In this document: positions 53,750-62,071 of the stretch, piece by piece
Numbering within the stretch: the first letter of the stretch is position 1
Layout: each line of letters opens with the position of its first letter
NCBI RefSeq assembly: GCF_013386115.1
Contig: NZ_JACAOR010000001.1
Location: forward strand, 1,020,639 to 1,084,638
DNA from: Pseudomonas gingeri
Lineage (GTDB): Bacteria > Pseudomonadota > Gammaproteobacteria > Pseudomonadales > Pseudomonadaceae
DNA length: 64,000 nucleotides
Direction of reading: 5' to 3'
Translations under genes and position numbers: made by a program
The notes under the pieces: model-generated
What the model saw: only the letters and a program-made list of their open reading frames with translations
Told to the model about the DNA's origin: nothing
The model's database searches: none

Positions 53750-54905
53750 TCGCAAACCCTCAGGCAAACGCCTGCTCTACATGGGCGTTGGCGGCCTGAC
53801 CCTGGCCGCCCTGCTGGTGGCCAACGGGATTGCCGCGCGAACCCGCCATGAACAGGCGGTGACCGCCTGGACCGAAACCGCCGCCGTGCCCCTGGTCAGT
53901 GTGTTCCAGCCCAGGCAGAACGCCGCCGGCGACACCCTGCGCCTGCCCGCCCACCTCGAGGCCTGGAGCAAGGCACCGATCCATGCACGGGTCAGCGGTT
54001 ACCTGAAGGAGTGGAACAGCGATATCGGCAGCCAGGTCCAGGCCGGCCAGGTGCTGGCCCGGATCGACAGCCCGGACCTCGACCAGCAGGTCGCCCAGGC
54101 CCATGCCCATATGCTCCAGGAACAGGCCAATGCGCGCCTGGCGCAAACCACCGCGACCCGTTGGAAAAACCTGGTGAGCACCCACTCGGTCTCGCAACAG
54201 GAAGCCGATGAGAAGAGCTCCAACGCTGCGGCCGCCCAGGCCAATGCCGAAGCCGCCCAGGCCGACTACGCCCGACTGTCGGCGCTGGAGGCCTACAAGA
54301 CCATCCGCGCGCCGTTTGCCGGCACCATTACCGCGCGCAACACCGATATCGGCCAGTTGATCAAGGCCGACAGTGACAGCGACCCGGAACTGTTCGATAT
54401 CGCCGACACCCACCAGTTGCGTCTCTACGTGCCGATCCCGCAGAACTACGCCAGCGTGATCCGTCCCGGCCTGCAGGTGCGGTTGAGCGTGCCGGAGCAT
54501 CCGGGCAAGACTTTTACCGCGCGCCTGGTGGGCAACTCGACCGCCGTCGATTCGCGCTCCGGCACCCTGCTGGCACAGTTCGTCGCCGACAACCCGGACA
54601 ACGCCCTGCTGCCCGGCGACTACGCCGAAGCGACCATCCCGATCCCCGCCGACACCCATGGGGTGAGCATTCCCGCCAGCGCCCTGATCTTTCGATCCGC
54701 CGGTACCCAGGTGGCGGTCATGGACACGCAGCAGCATGTGCACCTGCGCGATATCCATATCGGCCTCGATCTCGGTGAACGCCTGGTCATCGACCAGGGG
54801 CTGAAGCCGGCCGATACCGTGATCGACAACCCGCCGGATGCGCTGCGCGAAGGCGACCAGGTCAAGCTTGCCGACGCCGGAGGCCAGCATGTCCCCAAGG
54901 CTTAA
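53742..54905 (+). CDS. RND efflux periplasmic adaptor (membrane fusion protein)
   Basis: A 387-residue adaptor from ATG 53742, overlapping the pump stop by 8 bp, with GGAGAAAG upstream. One N-terminal helix (LLYMGVGGLTLAALLVANGIA), a biotinyl-lipoyl motif (KAPIHARVSGYLKEWNSDIGSQVQAGQVLARIDSPDLDQQ), a coiled-coil hairpin and TIRAPFAGTITARNTDIGQLI. It couples the pump to the outer-membrane channel. The N-terminus lacks a lipobox. Confidence 0.92.
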   Translation: MTDRKPSGKRLLYMGVGGLTLAALLVANGIAARTRHEQAVTAWTETAAVPLVSVFQPRQNAAGDTLRLPAHLEAWSKAPIHARVSGYLKEWNSDIGSQVQAGQVLARIDSPDLDQQVAQAHAHMLQEQANARLAQTTATRWKNLVSTHSVSQQEADEKSSNAAAAQANAEAAQADYARLSALEAYKTIRAPFAGTITARNTDIGQLIKADSDSDPELFDIADTHQLRLYVPIPQNYASVIRPGLQVRLSVPEHPGKTFTARLVGNSTAVDSRSGTLLAQFVADNPDNALLPGDYAEATIPIPADTHGVSIPASALIFRSAGTQVAVMDTQQHVHLRDIHIGLDLGERLVIDQGLKPADTVIDNPPDALREGDQVKLADAGGQHVPKA

Positions 54906-56310
54906 GCGCAGCGCCTGGCTGCTGTTGATCGCCAGCTTGCAGGGCTGCTCGCTGGCGCCAACCTACAAGCCACCACGGATCGACCTGCCGGAGCACTACC
55001 GCGAGCAGACCAGCGACGGCCCGTGGCACCTGGCCAGGCCCGGCAATCAGTTGTCCGGGCAATGGTGGCTGCTGTTCCAGGATGAGCACCTGAACGACCT
55101 GCAACAGCGGCTGCTCAAGGCCAACCCGGACCTCGCCGCCGCCCTCGCCCACTATGACGGCGCCCAGGCCTTCGCCAGCCAGTTGCATGCCGGGCTGTTC
55201 CCGCAGATCACCGCCAGCGCGCAACCCGAACGCCAGCGACAGTCGGACACGCGACCGCTGCGCGGCAGTACCCAGCCGTCGGTGTACAACAGCAACACGG
55301 CGGGTTTCGCCCTGAACTTCGACCTCGACCTGTGGGGCCGGATCCGCAACCAGGTCGCCGCCGGCGATGCCCAGGCCCAGGCTTCGGGCGACGACCTGGC
55401 GGTGGCCCGACTGAGCCTGCAACAGCAACTGGCGACCTTGTATATCCAGCTCAACGGCCTGGATGCCCAGAGCCGGATTCTCTCCAGTTCGCTGGACGAC
55501 TACAGCCAGGCCCTGCAACTGACCCGTGACCGGTATGAAGGCAAGATCGCGTCCGAACTGGACCTGACCCGCGCCCAGAGCCAACTGGCCGAGGCCGAGG
55601 CCCAGCTGGATGAAGTGCGCGGTCAGCGCAACCTGGCCGAGCATGCGATTGCCGAATTGGTGGGTGAGTCGGCGAGCGATTTCCAACTGGCGCCGACCGT
55701 GCAGATCCTGGCGATTCCCAAAGTGCCGGCTGCCTTGCCCAGTAACCTGCTGCAACGCCGTGCGGATATCGCCGCCGCCGAGCGCCGGGTGTTTGCCGCC
55801 AACGCCGGGATCGGCGTGGCCAAGGCAGCCTGGTACCCGGACTTCAGCCTGACCGGCCTGCTCGGCGGACAGACCCAGGGGGTCGGCAACCTGCTCTCGG
55901 CCGGCAATCGCTATTGGGCGCTGGGGCCGCTGGTCAACCTGCCGATCTTTGACGGCGGTCGGCTCGATGCCCAGGAACAGCAGGCCAGGGCCGAGTTCGA
56001 GGAAGCTTCGGCGCAGTACCGCAGCCATGTGCTGCGGGCCGTGCGGGAAGTCGAGGACAACCTGGCGCAACTGCGCGACCTGCAACAGGAGGCGCAGGAT
56101 GAACAGGCCGCCGTGAACGCCGCGCAGCATACCCAGACCCTGGCGATGAACAGCTACCAGGCCGGAGCCGTGAACTACCTCGACGTGGTCACCGCGCAGA
56201 CCGCCGCCTTGCAGGCGCAGCGGCAGTTGCAGGCCCTGCAGACCCGGCAGTTGCAGGCCAGCGTGGGGTTGATGGCGGCGCTGGGAGGTGGCTGGCAACC
56301 GGACGCCTGA
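54889..56310 (+). CDS. RND efflux outer-membrane lipoprotein (NodT/OprM family)
   Basis: A 473-residue TolC-like channel from ATG 54889 with GGAGG upstream, overlapping the adaptor by 17 bp. Lipobox SLQGCSLAPTYKPP (Cys20). Family blocks NPDLAAALAHYDGAQ, GFALNFDLDLWGRIRNQVAAGDAQA, LPSNLLQRRADIAAAERRVFAANAGIGVAKAAWYPDFSLTG and NYLDVVTAQTAALQAQRQL are all present. It completes the tripartite pump. Confidence 0.92.
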   Translation: MSPRLKRSAWLLLIASLQGCSLAPTYKPPRIDLPEHYREQTSDGPWHLARPGNQLSGQWWLLFQDEHLNDLQQRLLKANPDLAAALAHYDGAQAFASQLHAGLFPQITASAQPERQRQSDTRPLRGSTQPSVYNSNTAGFALNFDLDLWGRIRNQVAAGDAQAQASGDDLAVARLSLQQQLATLYIQLNGLDAQSRILSSSLDDYSQALQLTRDRYEGKIASELDLTRAQSQLAEAEAQLDEVRGQRNLAEHAIAELVGESASDFQLAPTVQILAIPKVPAALPSNLLQRRADIAAAERRVFAANAGIGVAKAAWYPDFSLTGLLGGQTQGVGNLLSAGNRYWALGPLVNLPIFDGGRLDAQEQQARAEFEEASAQYRSHVLRAVREVEDNLAQLRDLQQEAQDEQAAVNAAQHTQTLAMNSYQAGAVNYLDVVTAQTAALQAQRQLQALQTRQLQASVGLMAALGGGWQPDA

Positions 56311-56315
56311 GTTGA

Positions 56316-56344
56316 GCGTTCCCACGTTCGCGGCGTGGGAACGC
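56316..56344. terminator. Hairpin after the RND operon
   Basis: GCGTTCCCACG and CGTGGGAACGC form a perfect 11-bp stem with a 7-base loop, 5 bp after the operon stop. There is no clear T-run. The core GTTCCCACG resembles the ends of the palindromic repeat at 14911. Confidence 0.45.
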
Positions 56345-56400
56345 CCATCACCCAGGCCGGGTGCACGGCAGAGCACCTGGGGACCTGCCTGCACACGACC

Positions 56401-56835
56401 TCAACAGGCGCAGGCAATCCCGTCCCGGGGTTGCGCCGGCGCCTCTCCCGCCAGGGCAAAGCCCTCGTCCAGCCAACCGGTCAGCCCGCCGATCATCTCT
56501 TTCACGGAATACTCCAGTGCGGCCAGCTTCAACGCCGCACGCTGGGCGCCGTTACAATGAGGCCCCGCGCAATACACCACGAACAAGGTGCCTTTCGGGT
56601 AGTGCGCGAGGAACCCGGCGGTCATCAGCCGGTGCGGGATATTGATCGCCCCCGGCACATGCCCACGGGCGAAGGCGGCTTCGCCGCGCACATCCACCAG
56701 GACAAAATCGACCTCGCCGCCTTGCTGGCTGGCCTGTACGTCAGAGCAATCGGTTTCGAACGTCAGGCGACTGCTGAAATGCATCAGGGCAATCGCCGAA
56801 GGCGCCGCGGGGATACTGCGAACCAGGCTGGTCAT
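56401..56835 (-). CDS. Rhodanese-like sulfurtransferase
   Basis: A 144-residue single-domain rhodanese: VDFVLVDVRGEAAFARGHVPGAINIPHR, then the active loop CNGAQR (Cys94-x4-Arg99). It would move sulfur or act as a persulfide carrier. It is divergent from ftrA across 100 bp; a rhodanese beside FtrA is a recurrent Pseudomonas arrangement. The C-terminus ends Cys-Ala-Cys, which may add redox chemistry. Confidence 0.88.
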   Translation of the reverse strand: MTSLVRSIPAAPSAIALMHFSSRLTFETDCSDVQASQQGGEVDFVLVDVRGEAAFARGHVPGAINIPHRLMTAGFLAHYPKGTLFVVYCAGPHCNGAQRAALKLAALEYSVKEMIGGLTGWLDEGFALAGEAPAQPRDGIACAC

Positions 56836-56899
56836 GGTGTGAACCTTTTCAATCGGTGGGTGTGGAAATACTTTATCCAGCCCGGTGTTATCGCTACAG

Positions 56900-56934
56900 T
56901 GGCGGACAAGACACTCACTGGTAAGTTTCCGCCA
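56900..56934. promoter_or_regulatory. TGGCGGA dyad upstream of ftrA
   Basis: TGGCGGA (56900-56906) and TCCGCCA (56928-56934) are inverted with 21 bases between, directly before the ftrA start at 56936. A possible autoregulatory site, with GlxA/AraC-type regulators often binding such spaced half-sites. Confidence 0.4.
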
Positions 56935-56935
56935 A

Positions 56936-57904
56936 ATGCCTGTTTTCCCCGGTCTGGTTGCGATCCTGGCCTACGATGGCCTCTGCACCTTCGAATTCGG
57001 TATCGCCGTGGAGATCTTCGGCCTGCCGCGTCCGGAGTTCGACTTCCCCTGGTATGAGCACCGGATCGTCGGTGTCGACCCCGGCCCGATGCGCGCCATG
57101 GGCGGCATCCAGGTGCTCGCCGATGGCGGCCTGGAAACGCTGGAAGATGCCCGCACGCTGATCGTGCCCGGCTGGCGCAGCCGCAGCGAGCCGCCGCCGG
57201 CCGCATTGCTCGAAGCCCTGCAACGGGCCCATGCCCGTGGTACGCGGATCGTCTCGATCTGTTCCGGGGTCTTCGTGCTGGCCGCCGCCGGGTTGTTGAA
57301 TGGCCGCCAGGCGACCACCCACTGGCGATACACGCAGGAGCTCTCCGAGCGCTTCCCCGCCATCGAAGTGAATCCCGACGTGCTTTACGTCGATGCCGGG
57401 CAGGTCATCACCTCGGCCGGCAGCGCGGCCGGTATCGACGCCTGCCTGCACCTGGTGGCCCGGGATTTCGGCACCCAGGTGGCCAATACCGTGGCCCGGC
57501 GCCTGGTGATGTCGCCCCAGCGCAGCGGAGGCCAGGCGCAGTTCATTCCCGCGCCGGTCGGCCGGACCCCGCGCAATGATCTGTCGTTGATCATGCAGTG
57601 GGCCCGCGAACGTCTGCATGAACCACTGGAAGTGCGCCAGCTCGCCAGCCAGGCGGCCATGAGCGAACGCACCTTCCTGCGCCGCTTCAGCGAAGCCACT
57701 GGCATCACCCCAAAGACCTGGCTGCAGCAGGAACGGCTGGCCAGGGCCCGGGAATTGCTGGAAAGTGGCGACGAAAGCAGCGATCGTATCGCCGAGCGAT
57801 GCGGTTATCGCTCCGTCGAGAGTTTCCGCGTGGCCTTTCGCAGCGTGGTGGGCCTGCCCCCATCGGTTTATCGCGAACGCTTCGGGCGGGCGCAAAAATC
57901 TTGA
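56936..57904 (+). CDS. ftrA: GlxA family transcriptional regulator FtrA
   Basis: A 322-residue protein from ATG 56936. The N-terminal DJ-1/PfpI-like domain (residues 5-185) has the nucleophile elbow IVSICSGVFVLAAAGLLNGRQATTHWRY, followed by an AraC C-terminal domain (EPLEVRQLASQAAMSERTFLRRFSEATGITPKTWLQQERLARARELLE). This is the FtrA subgroup. It is divergent from the rhodanese gene and followed 22 bp later by a LysE exporter. Confidence 0.9.
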   Translation: MPVFPGLVAILAYDGLCTFEFGIAVEIFGLPRPEFDFPWYEHRIVGVDPGPMRAMGGIQVLADGGLETLEDARTLIVPGWRSRSEPPPAALLEALQRAHARGTRIVSICSGVFVLAAAGLLNGRQATTHWRYTQELSERFPAIEVNPDVLYVDAGQVITSAGSAAGIDACLHLVARDFGTQVANTVARRLVMSPQRSGGQAQFIPAPVGRTPRNDLSLIMQWARERLHEPLEVRQLASQAAMSERTFLRRFSEATGITPKTWLQQERLARARELLESGDESSDRIAERCGYRSVESFRVAFRSVVGLPPSVYRERFGRAQKS

Positions 57905-57926
57905 ACAGCACCGAGATCCCTACCCC

Positions 57927-58568
57927 ATGGATACCCAGCACCTGATGTATGCCGGCCCCCTGATTTCCCTCGCCCTGCTCTGGGCGGTCGCCGTGGTGAC
58001 GCCCGGCCCGAACTTCTTCACCACCGCCCAGCTCGCCGCCGGCAATTCGCGCAAGCATGGCGTGGCCTGTGCCCTTGGCGTCGCCACCGGCACGGTGCTC
58101 TGGGGGCTGGCCGGTGGCCTGGGTATCAAGTCGTTGTTTACCGCGGCGCCGGCCCTGTACCTGATCCTGAAGATCGCCGGCGGCGCTTACCTGGTCTATC
58201 TCGGCGTGAAGCTGTTCCTGCGCCGGCAACCGACCGTGGCCGGGCAGCAACCGACCCTCGGCGAACCGCGCCGCAGCCTGGGTTACGCCTACATGCGCGG
58301 TCTGCTGGGCAACATGACCAACCCCAAGTCGGCGCTGTTCGTCGCGACGATCTTCGCCACCACCATGCCCAGCTCCCCCCCGGCGCCGTTGCTGGCGATG
58401 GCCGTCGCGACCATGGCGAGCCTATCCTTCTGCTGGTATTGCAGCGTCGCCCTGGTGTTTGCCAGCACGCGTATGTCGGCGTTCTACAGTCGCTGCCGCA
58501 AGGGTCTGGACCGCTTCGCCGGCACCTGCTACCTGCTGTTCGGCGCCCACCTGATGGCCAATCGCTGA
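57927..58568 (+). CDS. LysE/RhtB family exporter
   Basis: A 213-residue protein from ATG 57927 with about six TMs and the LysE-type start LLWAVAVVTPGPNFFTTAQLAAGNSRKHGVACALGVATGTVLWG. The CPxGP-like motif is TPGPNFF. It exports amino acids or small metabolites. It lies 22 bp downstream of ftrA, so it may be in the same transcript. Convergent with the flavin reductase. Confidence 0.9.
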   Translation: MDTQHLMYAGPLISLALLWAVAVVTPGPNFFTTAQLAAGNSRKHGVACALGVATGTVLWGLAGGLGIKSLFTAAPALYLILKIAGGAYLVYLGVKLFLRRQPTVAGQQPTLGEPRRSLGYAYMRGLLGNMTNPKSALFVATIFATTMPSSPPAPLLAMAVATMASLSFCWYCSVALVFASTRMSAFYSRCRKGLDRFAGTCYLLFGAHLMANR

Positions 58569-58569
58569 A

Positions 58570-59169
58570 TCAGGATTGCAGCAACTCGCCGTCCACCGCG
58601 TCGCCGATCTTCAGGAAATGTCCGCCGGCGACGTGGTGCAAGGTCCGCAAGGCGTCATGCCCTTCGAAATGCCAACGGCCCTCGCTGAACACCCGTGAGT
58701 CGGCCTGGGCCGCGATCACTTCGGCGAGGAACAGGTCGTACTGTTCATGGTTGCGTGGCTCCGGCAACAACCGGCACTCCAGCCAGGCCACGCAGCCCTC
58801 CAGCATCGGTGCAGCGATTTTCTCGCCGGTAAAGGTTTCCAGGCCGTAGGCATCGAACTTGTCGCGACTGTGACTCTGGGTCAGCTCAAGGCCGGAAGTG
58901 GTGCCCACGGTCTGAACGATATCGGCCTGGGCGACACAGGGCACGTTCACCACGAAGGTTCCCGAAGCTTCCAGCAGGCGTCGGGTCCAGGTCGATTTGT
59001 CGACCACCACCGCGATCTTCGGTGGCTCGAAATCCAGCGGCATGGCCCAGGCGGCCGCCATGATATTGCGCTGGCCGTCGTGGGCGGCGCTGACCAGTAC
59101 GGTCGGGCCGTGATTGAGCAGGCGGTAGGCTTTGGACAACGGCACGGCAAGACGATGGGCGGCGGACAT
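58570..59169 (-). CDS. Flavin reductase family protein (FMN-binding split barrel)
   Basis: A 199-residue protein from ATG 59169 with AGGAATCCT upstream. Split-barrel pattern: PTVLVSAAHDGQRNIMAAAWAMPLDFEPPKIAVVVDKSTWTRRLLEASGTFVVNVP and CVAWLECRLLPEPRNHEQYDLFLAEVIAAQ. These are flavin reductase-like, FMN-binding proteins of broad function, often reducing flavins for partner monooxygenases. No partner oxygenase is adjacent. Confidence 0.88.
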   Translation of the reverse strand: MSAAHRLAVPLSKAYRLLNHGPTVLVSAAHDGQRNIMAAAWAMPLDFEPPKIAVVVDKSTWTRRLLEASGTFVVNVPCVAQADIVQTVGTTSGLELTQSHSRDKFDAYGLETFTGEKIAAPMLEGCVAWLECRLLPEPRNHEQYDLFLAEVIAAQADSRVFSEGRWHFEGHDALRTLHHVAGGHFLKIGDAVDGELLQS

Positions 59170-59309
59170 GGACGAGGATTCCTGGCAAGGGTACAGAGCG
59201 AGCATCCTAGGCGAGCGCGCCGGGGAAGCACAGCCCCCCTCGATCCAGACGCCCTGACATTCATCTTGCGCCGATATCCCTGCGTCACCACCACAGCGTC
59301 AACATGACG

Positions 59310-59828
59310 TTAAAGATCTCCGATTTTTACCAACCTGAACTTCTGGCTTGCCGTTCCAGCATAGGGCCAGCCGATAATGTCGGTATTATCGGCCGTATTC
59401 GACCCTTTCACCTCCATTACATGGCCATAGGATCTATTTTCGATATACATATAACCATTACCCGCATTCTTGAAAAACCAATAAAAGGCAGAAAAACTGA
59501 TTGGGGATGCCTGATATTCAGCATATATATTATTTCCGCTGACCTGGCGGATCGCCAACTGAGGCATTTTTCCGTTGCGCATCAAATAGGCATCGTTGCT
59601 CAGGGGGCTGATACTCCAGGTGGACTCCGCAGCGCTGCTATCCTGATACAACCTGACATTACGAGAATCCGGGTCGTTTCCGCTCAAAGACATGCTAACC
59701 AGCTTGCTGCCACTTAAATGGGTGTAAATCTTGTAGACGCCCTGCTGGATTTTTACAGGCGACCCTGGGGCGCCCTGAATTGCCTGCTCAGGGTTTTCAC
59801 GATCATCTGGGGTATGTTCATCTTGCAT
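59310..59828 (-). CDS. Ricin B-type (beta-trefoil) lectin-like protein
   Basis: A 172-residue protein from ATG 59828, with AAGGAG upstream. After an acidic start (MQDEHTPDDRENPEQA) come trefoil-like repeats: QQGVYKIYTHLSGSKLVSMSLSGNDPDSRNVRLYQDSSAAESTWSISP, then AFYWFFKNAGNGYMYIENRSYGHVMEVKGSNTADNTDIIGWPYAGTASQKFRLV. The QKFRLV and STWSI ends replace the QxW motif of ricin-type lectins. No signal peptide is visible. It is more AT-rich than neighbours and has the shared dyad 72 bp upstream of its start, suggesting an accessory, regulated, possibly released carbohydrate-binding protein. Confidence 0.7.
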   Translation of the reverse strand: MQDEHTPDDRENPEQAIQGAPGSPVKIQQGVYKIYTHLSGSKLVSMSLSGNDPDSRNVRLYQDSSAAESTWSISPLSNDAYLMRNGKMPQLAIRQVSGNNIYAEYQASPISFSAFYWFFKNAGNGYMYIENRSYGHVMEVKGSNTADNTDIIGWPYAGTASQKFRLVKIGDL

Positions 59829-59897
59829 GACAGTGCTCCTTGTTATTGTGCCCGAGAGATAGTTACTGAATATCTTGGTCACGAGTTACAAGTCGAT

Positions 59898-59916
59898 CTA
59901 CTGTCAGAAATGACAG
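59898..59916 (-). promoter_or_regulatory. Shared 19-base element (16-bp dyad), copy 2
   Basis: On the minus strand it reads CTGTCATTTCTGACAG followed by TAG, identical to 3347-3365. The dyad ends 72 bp upstream of the lectin start, in the gap before the Ada-controlled 2OG gene. Confidence 0.6.
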
Positions 59917-59977
59917 GTTTATAGACAGTTTCCGAATAGCACGTAGTATCTTTCCCTATAACTGGCCCACTCCTGCC

Positions 59978-59990
59978 AATTCGACCGCAA
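59978..59990 (+). promoter_or_regulatory. Ada-box-like site upstream of the 2OG oxygenase
   Basis: AAT-N6-GCAA, the E. coli Ada-box layout (here AATTCGACCGCAA, then GA). A near-identical 23-base segment (21 of 23 matches) occurs before ada at 60785. The box ends about 70 bp before the gene start. Confidence 0.65.
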
Positions 59991-60061
59991 GAGTCGGAGT
60001 GTTCGCGCCCCGTCAGCTCGCCAGACTGCCGGTTCCGCAGACAGTTCGAGGCCACCTCATC

Positions 60062-60763
60062 ATGCACAGCCGAATACGCGCCCTGGATTGGCAGGCGATC
60101 CGCGACGACCTGGACCAGCAAGGCAACGCGCTGCTGCCCAGCCTGCTCAGTCCCGAAGAATGCCAGGAACTGGCGGCCCTTTACCCGCGCAAGGAGGTAT
60201 TTCGTTCGCGGGTAGTCATGGCCCGCCACGGTTTCGGCCAGGGTGAATACCAGTATTTCGCCTACCCGTTGCCGGACCCCGTGCAGCAACTGCGCACGGC
60301 GCTTTATCCGCCGCTGGCGCTGATCGCCAATGACTGGAACCAGCGCATGCAGGTCGCCACTATCTTTCCCGTGACCCACCCGGCGCTGCTCCAGCATTGC
60401 CATGAAGCCGGCCAGCAACGTCCTACACCGCTACTGCTGCAATATGACGCCGGGGACTACAACTGCCTGCATCAGGACCTGTATGGCGAGCAGGTGTTTC
60501 CCTTGCAGGTGGCGATACTGCTGTCGCGTCCGGGAGATGACTTCAGTGGCGGCGAGTTCGTCCTGACCGAACAACGTCCGCGTATGCAGAGCCGCCCACA
60601 GGTGGCACCGCTGAAACAGGGCGACGCACTGATCTTTGCCGTGTCGCAACGACCGGTGCAGGGCAGTCGCGGTTCCTATCGGGTCAACATGCGCCATGGT
60701 GTCAGCCGCGTGCACACGGGTCGACGGCATACCCTGGGCATCATCTTTCATGACGCCACCTGA
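60062..60763 (+). CDS. 2OG-Fe(II) oxygenase of the Ada regulon
   Basis: A 233-residue double-stranded beta-helix dioxygenase of the prolyl-hydroxylase-like type. The iron pair is HQD in YNCLHQDLYGEQVFPLQ, with the distal His in NMRHGVS or GRRHTLGIIF and a following Arg for 2-oxoglutarate. It is about the size of E. coli AlkB but differs from it in these motifs. It precedes ada by 105 bp with the same type of Ada box, so it is probably an alkylation-inducible repair or modification enzyme. Start 60062 chosen to follow GAGG. Confidence 0.82.
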   Translation: MHSRIRALDWQAIRDDLDQQGNALLPSLLSPEECQELAALYPRKEVFRSRVVMARHGFGQGEYQYFAYPLPDPVQQLRTALYPPLALIANDWNQRMQVATIFPVTHPALLQHCHEAGQQRPTPLLLQYDAGDYNCLHQDLYGEQVFPLQVAILLSRPGDDFSGGEFVLTEQRPRMQSRPQVAPLKQGDALIFAVSQRPVQGSRGSYRVNMRHGVSRVHTGRRHTLGIIFHDAT

Positions 60764-60784
60764 CATCCTGCTCACAAACAGTAG

Positions 60785-60797
60785 AATTCAACCGCAA
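60785..60797 (+). promoter_or_regulatory. Ada-box-like site upstream of ada
   Basis: AATTCAACCGCAA fits AAT-N6-GCAA and is followed by GA and CTCGGAGT as in the first site. It lies 71 bp before the ada start, in the gap after the 2OG gene. Such a site at its own promoter fits autoregulation by Ada. Confidence 0.65.
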
Positions 60798-60868
60798 GAC
60801 TCGGAGTTTTCCGGTCTCGTAGCGCCCTTAAGCTGAGCGAGAACTGAATCTTCCGATAGGAGAGCACC

Positions 60869-61933
60869 ATGAATACTTCGATCCAGGCAACCCCGGTGGA
60901 ACGCGATCCACGCTGGCAGGCCGTGCTGACGCGCGACGCCAGTGCCGATGGCGACTTTGTCTATGGCGTGCGCACCACGGGCGTGTATTGCCGGCCCAGC
61001 AGTGGCGCCCGCCGGCCCCGGCCGGAGAATGTCGAATTCTTCGACACGGCCGAGCAGGCCGAGGCCGCCGGCTACCGGCCCAGCCGCCGCGCCGCCGCCG
61101 ACCAGACCTCGGCCAATGAGCAGCACGTGGCCCTGGTGACCCGTGCCTGCCAGTTGATCGAGGCGTCGGACAGCACGCCTTCGCTCAATCCCCTGGCGGA
61201 ACAACTGGGCCTGAGTCCGTTTCACTTCCACCGGGTGTTCAAGTCGGTCACCGGCCTGACGCCCAAGGCCTACGCAGCGGCCCACCGGGCTGGCAAGCTG
61301 CGGGCGCAACTGGCCCGCGGCGGTTCGGTCACCGAGGCCCTGTACGAGGCCGGCTTCAATGCCAGCAGCCGTTTCTACGAAGCTTCCAACGGCGTGCTCG
61401 GCATGAAACCCTCCGACTACCGCGCCGGCGGCGCCAATACCGCCATACGCTTTGCCATCGGCCAGTGCTCCCTCGGCGCGATCCTGGTGGCACAGAGCGA
61501 GCGCGGCGTTTGCGCGATCCTCCTCGGCGATGATCCGGATGCCTTGGCCAGGGACCTGCAGGACAAGTTCCCCCAGGCCCATTTCATCGGCGGCGACGGC
61601 GAGTTCGAGCAACTGGTGGCCAAGGTGGTGGGCTTTATCGAGGCGCCGGCCATCGGCCTCGACCTGCCACTGGACCTGCGCGGCACAGCCTTCCAGGAAC
61701 GGGTCTGGCAGGCATTGCGCAGCATTCCGGTGGGCAGTACCGCGAGTTATGCCGAGATCGCCCGGATGATCGGCGCGCCGACCTCCTTCCGCGCCGTGGC
61801 CCAGGCCTGCGGCGCCAACAGCCTGGCGGTGGCGATCCCCTGCCATCGGGTGGTGCGCAGCGATGGCGAGTTGTCCGGTTATCGCTGGGGGGTGGAACGC
61901 AAGCGGCAGTTGCTGGACCGCGAAGCCCGTTGA
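60869..61933 (+). CDS. ada: Ada: AraC-type regulator / O6-methylguanine-DNA methyltransferase with degenerate zinc site
   Basis: A 354-residue protein with the full Ada layout: N-terminal AdaA domain (RWQAVLTRDASADGDFVYGVRTTGVYCRPSS), AraC helix-turn-helix (about residues 85-185, LAEQLGLSPFHFHRVFKSVTGLTPKAY) and a C-terminal methyltransferase with AVAIPCHRVVRSDG (Cys325, active). Of the four zinc cysteines, only Cys41 remains; the other positions read Ser45, Ser72 and Ala75 (CRPSS and RPSRRA in place of CRPSC and RPCLRC). Methyl-phosphotriester sensing by the zinc-thiolate is therefore doubtful, though guanine repair is intact. RBS AGGAG. Ada box upstream. Confidence 0.92.
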   Translation: MNTSIQATPVERDPRWQAVLTRDASADGDFVYGVRTTGVYCRPSSGARRPRPENVEFFDTAEQAEAAGYRPSRRAAADQTSANEQHVALVTRACQLIEASDSTPSLNPLAEQLGLSPFHFHRVFKSVTGLTPKAYAAAHRAGKLRAQLARGGSVTEALYEAGFNASSRFYEASNGVLGMKPSDYRAGGANTAIRFAIGQCSLGAILVAQSERGVCAILLGDDPDALARDLQDKFPQAHFIGGDGEFEQLVAKVVGFIEAPAIGLDLPLDLRGTAFQERVWQALRSIPVGSTASYAEIARMIGAPTSFRAVAQACGANSLAVAIPCHRVVRSDGELSGYRWGVERKRQLLDREAR

Positions 61934-61941
61934 CACGACAA

Positions 61942-61967
61942 GGTCGCGCCGCCGACCCGGCGCGACC
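61942..61967. terminator. Hairpin after ada
   Basis: GGTCGCGCCG and CGGCGCGACC pair perfectly (10 bp, 6-base loop), 8 bp after the ada stop. No T-run follows. Confidence 0.4.
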
Positions 61968-62071
61968 GGCCCGGGAACCGCGATTGCGCCGGATCGCTTT
62001 CTCATGAAACATCGCGGGTAAAGATTGCAAGCTAACGATCTCCCCCTTTACCCTTCCCCACCCACCCGCGC

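Noticed and set aside
59304..59717. A 137-codon plus-strand ORF opposite the lectin gene
   Set aside because: The minus frame has a strong ribosome site and trefoil-like repeats; this frame has none.
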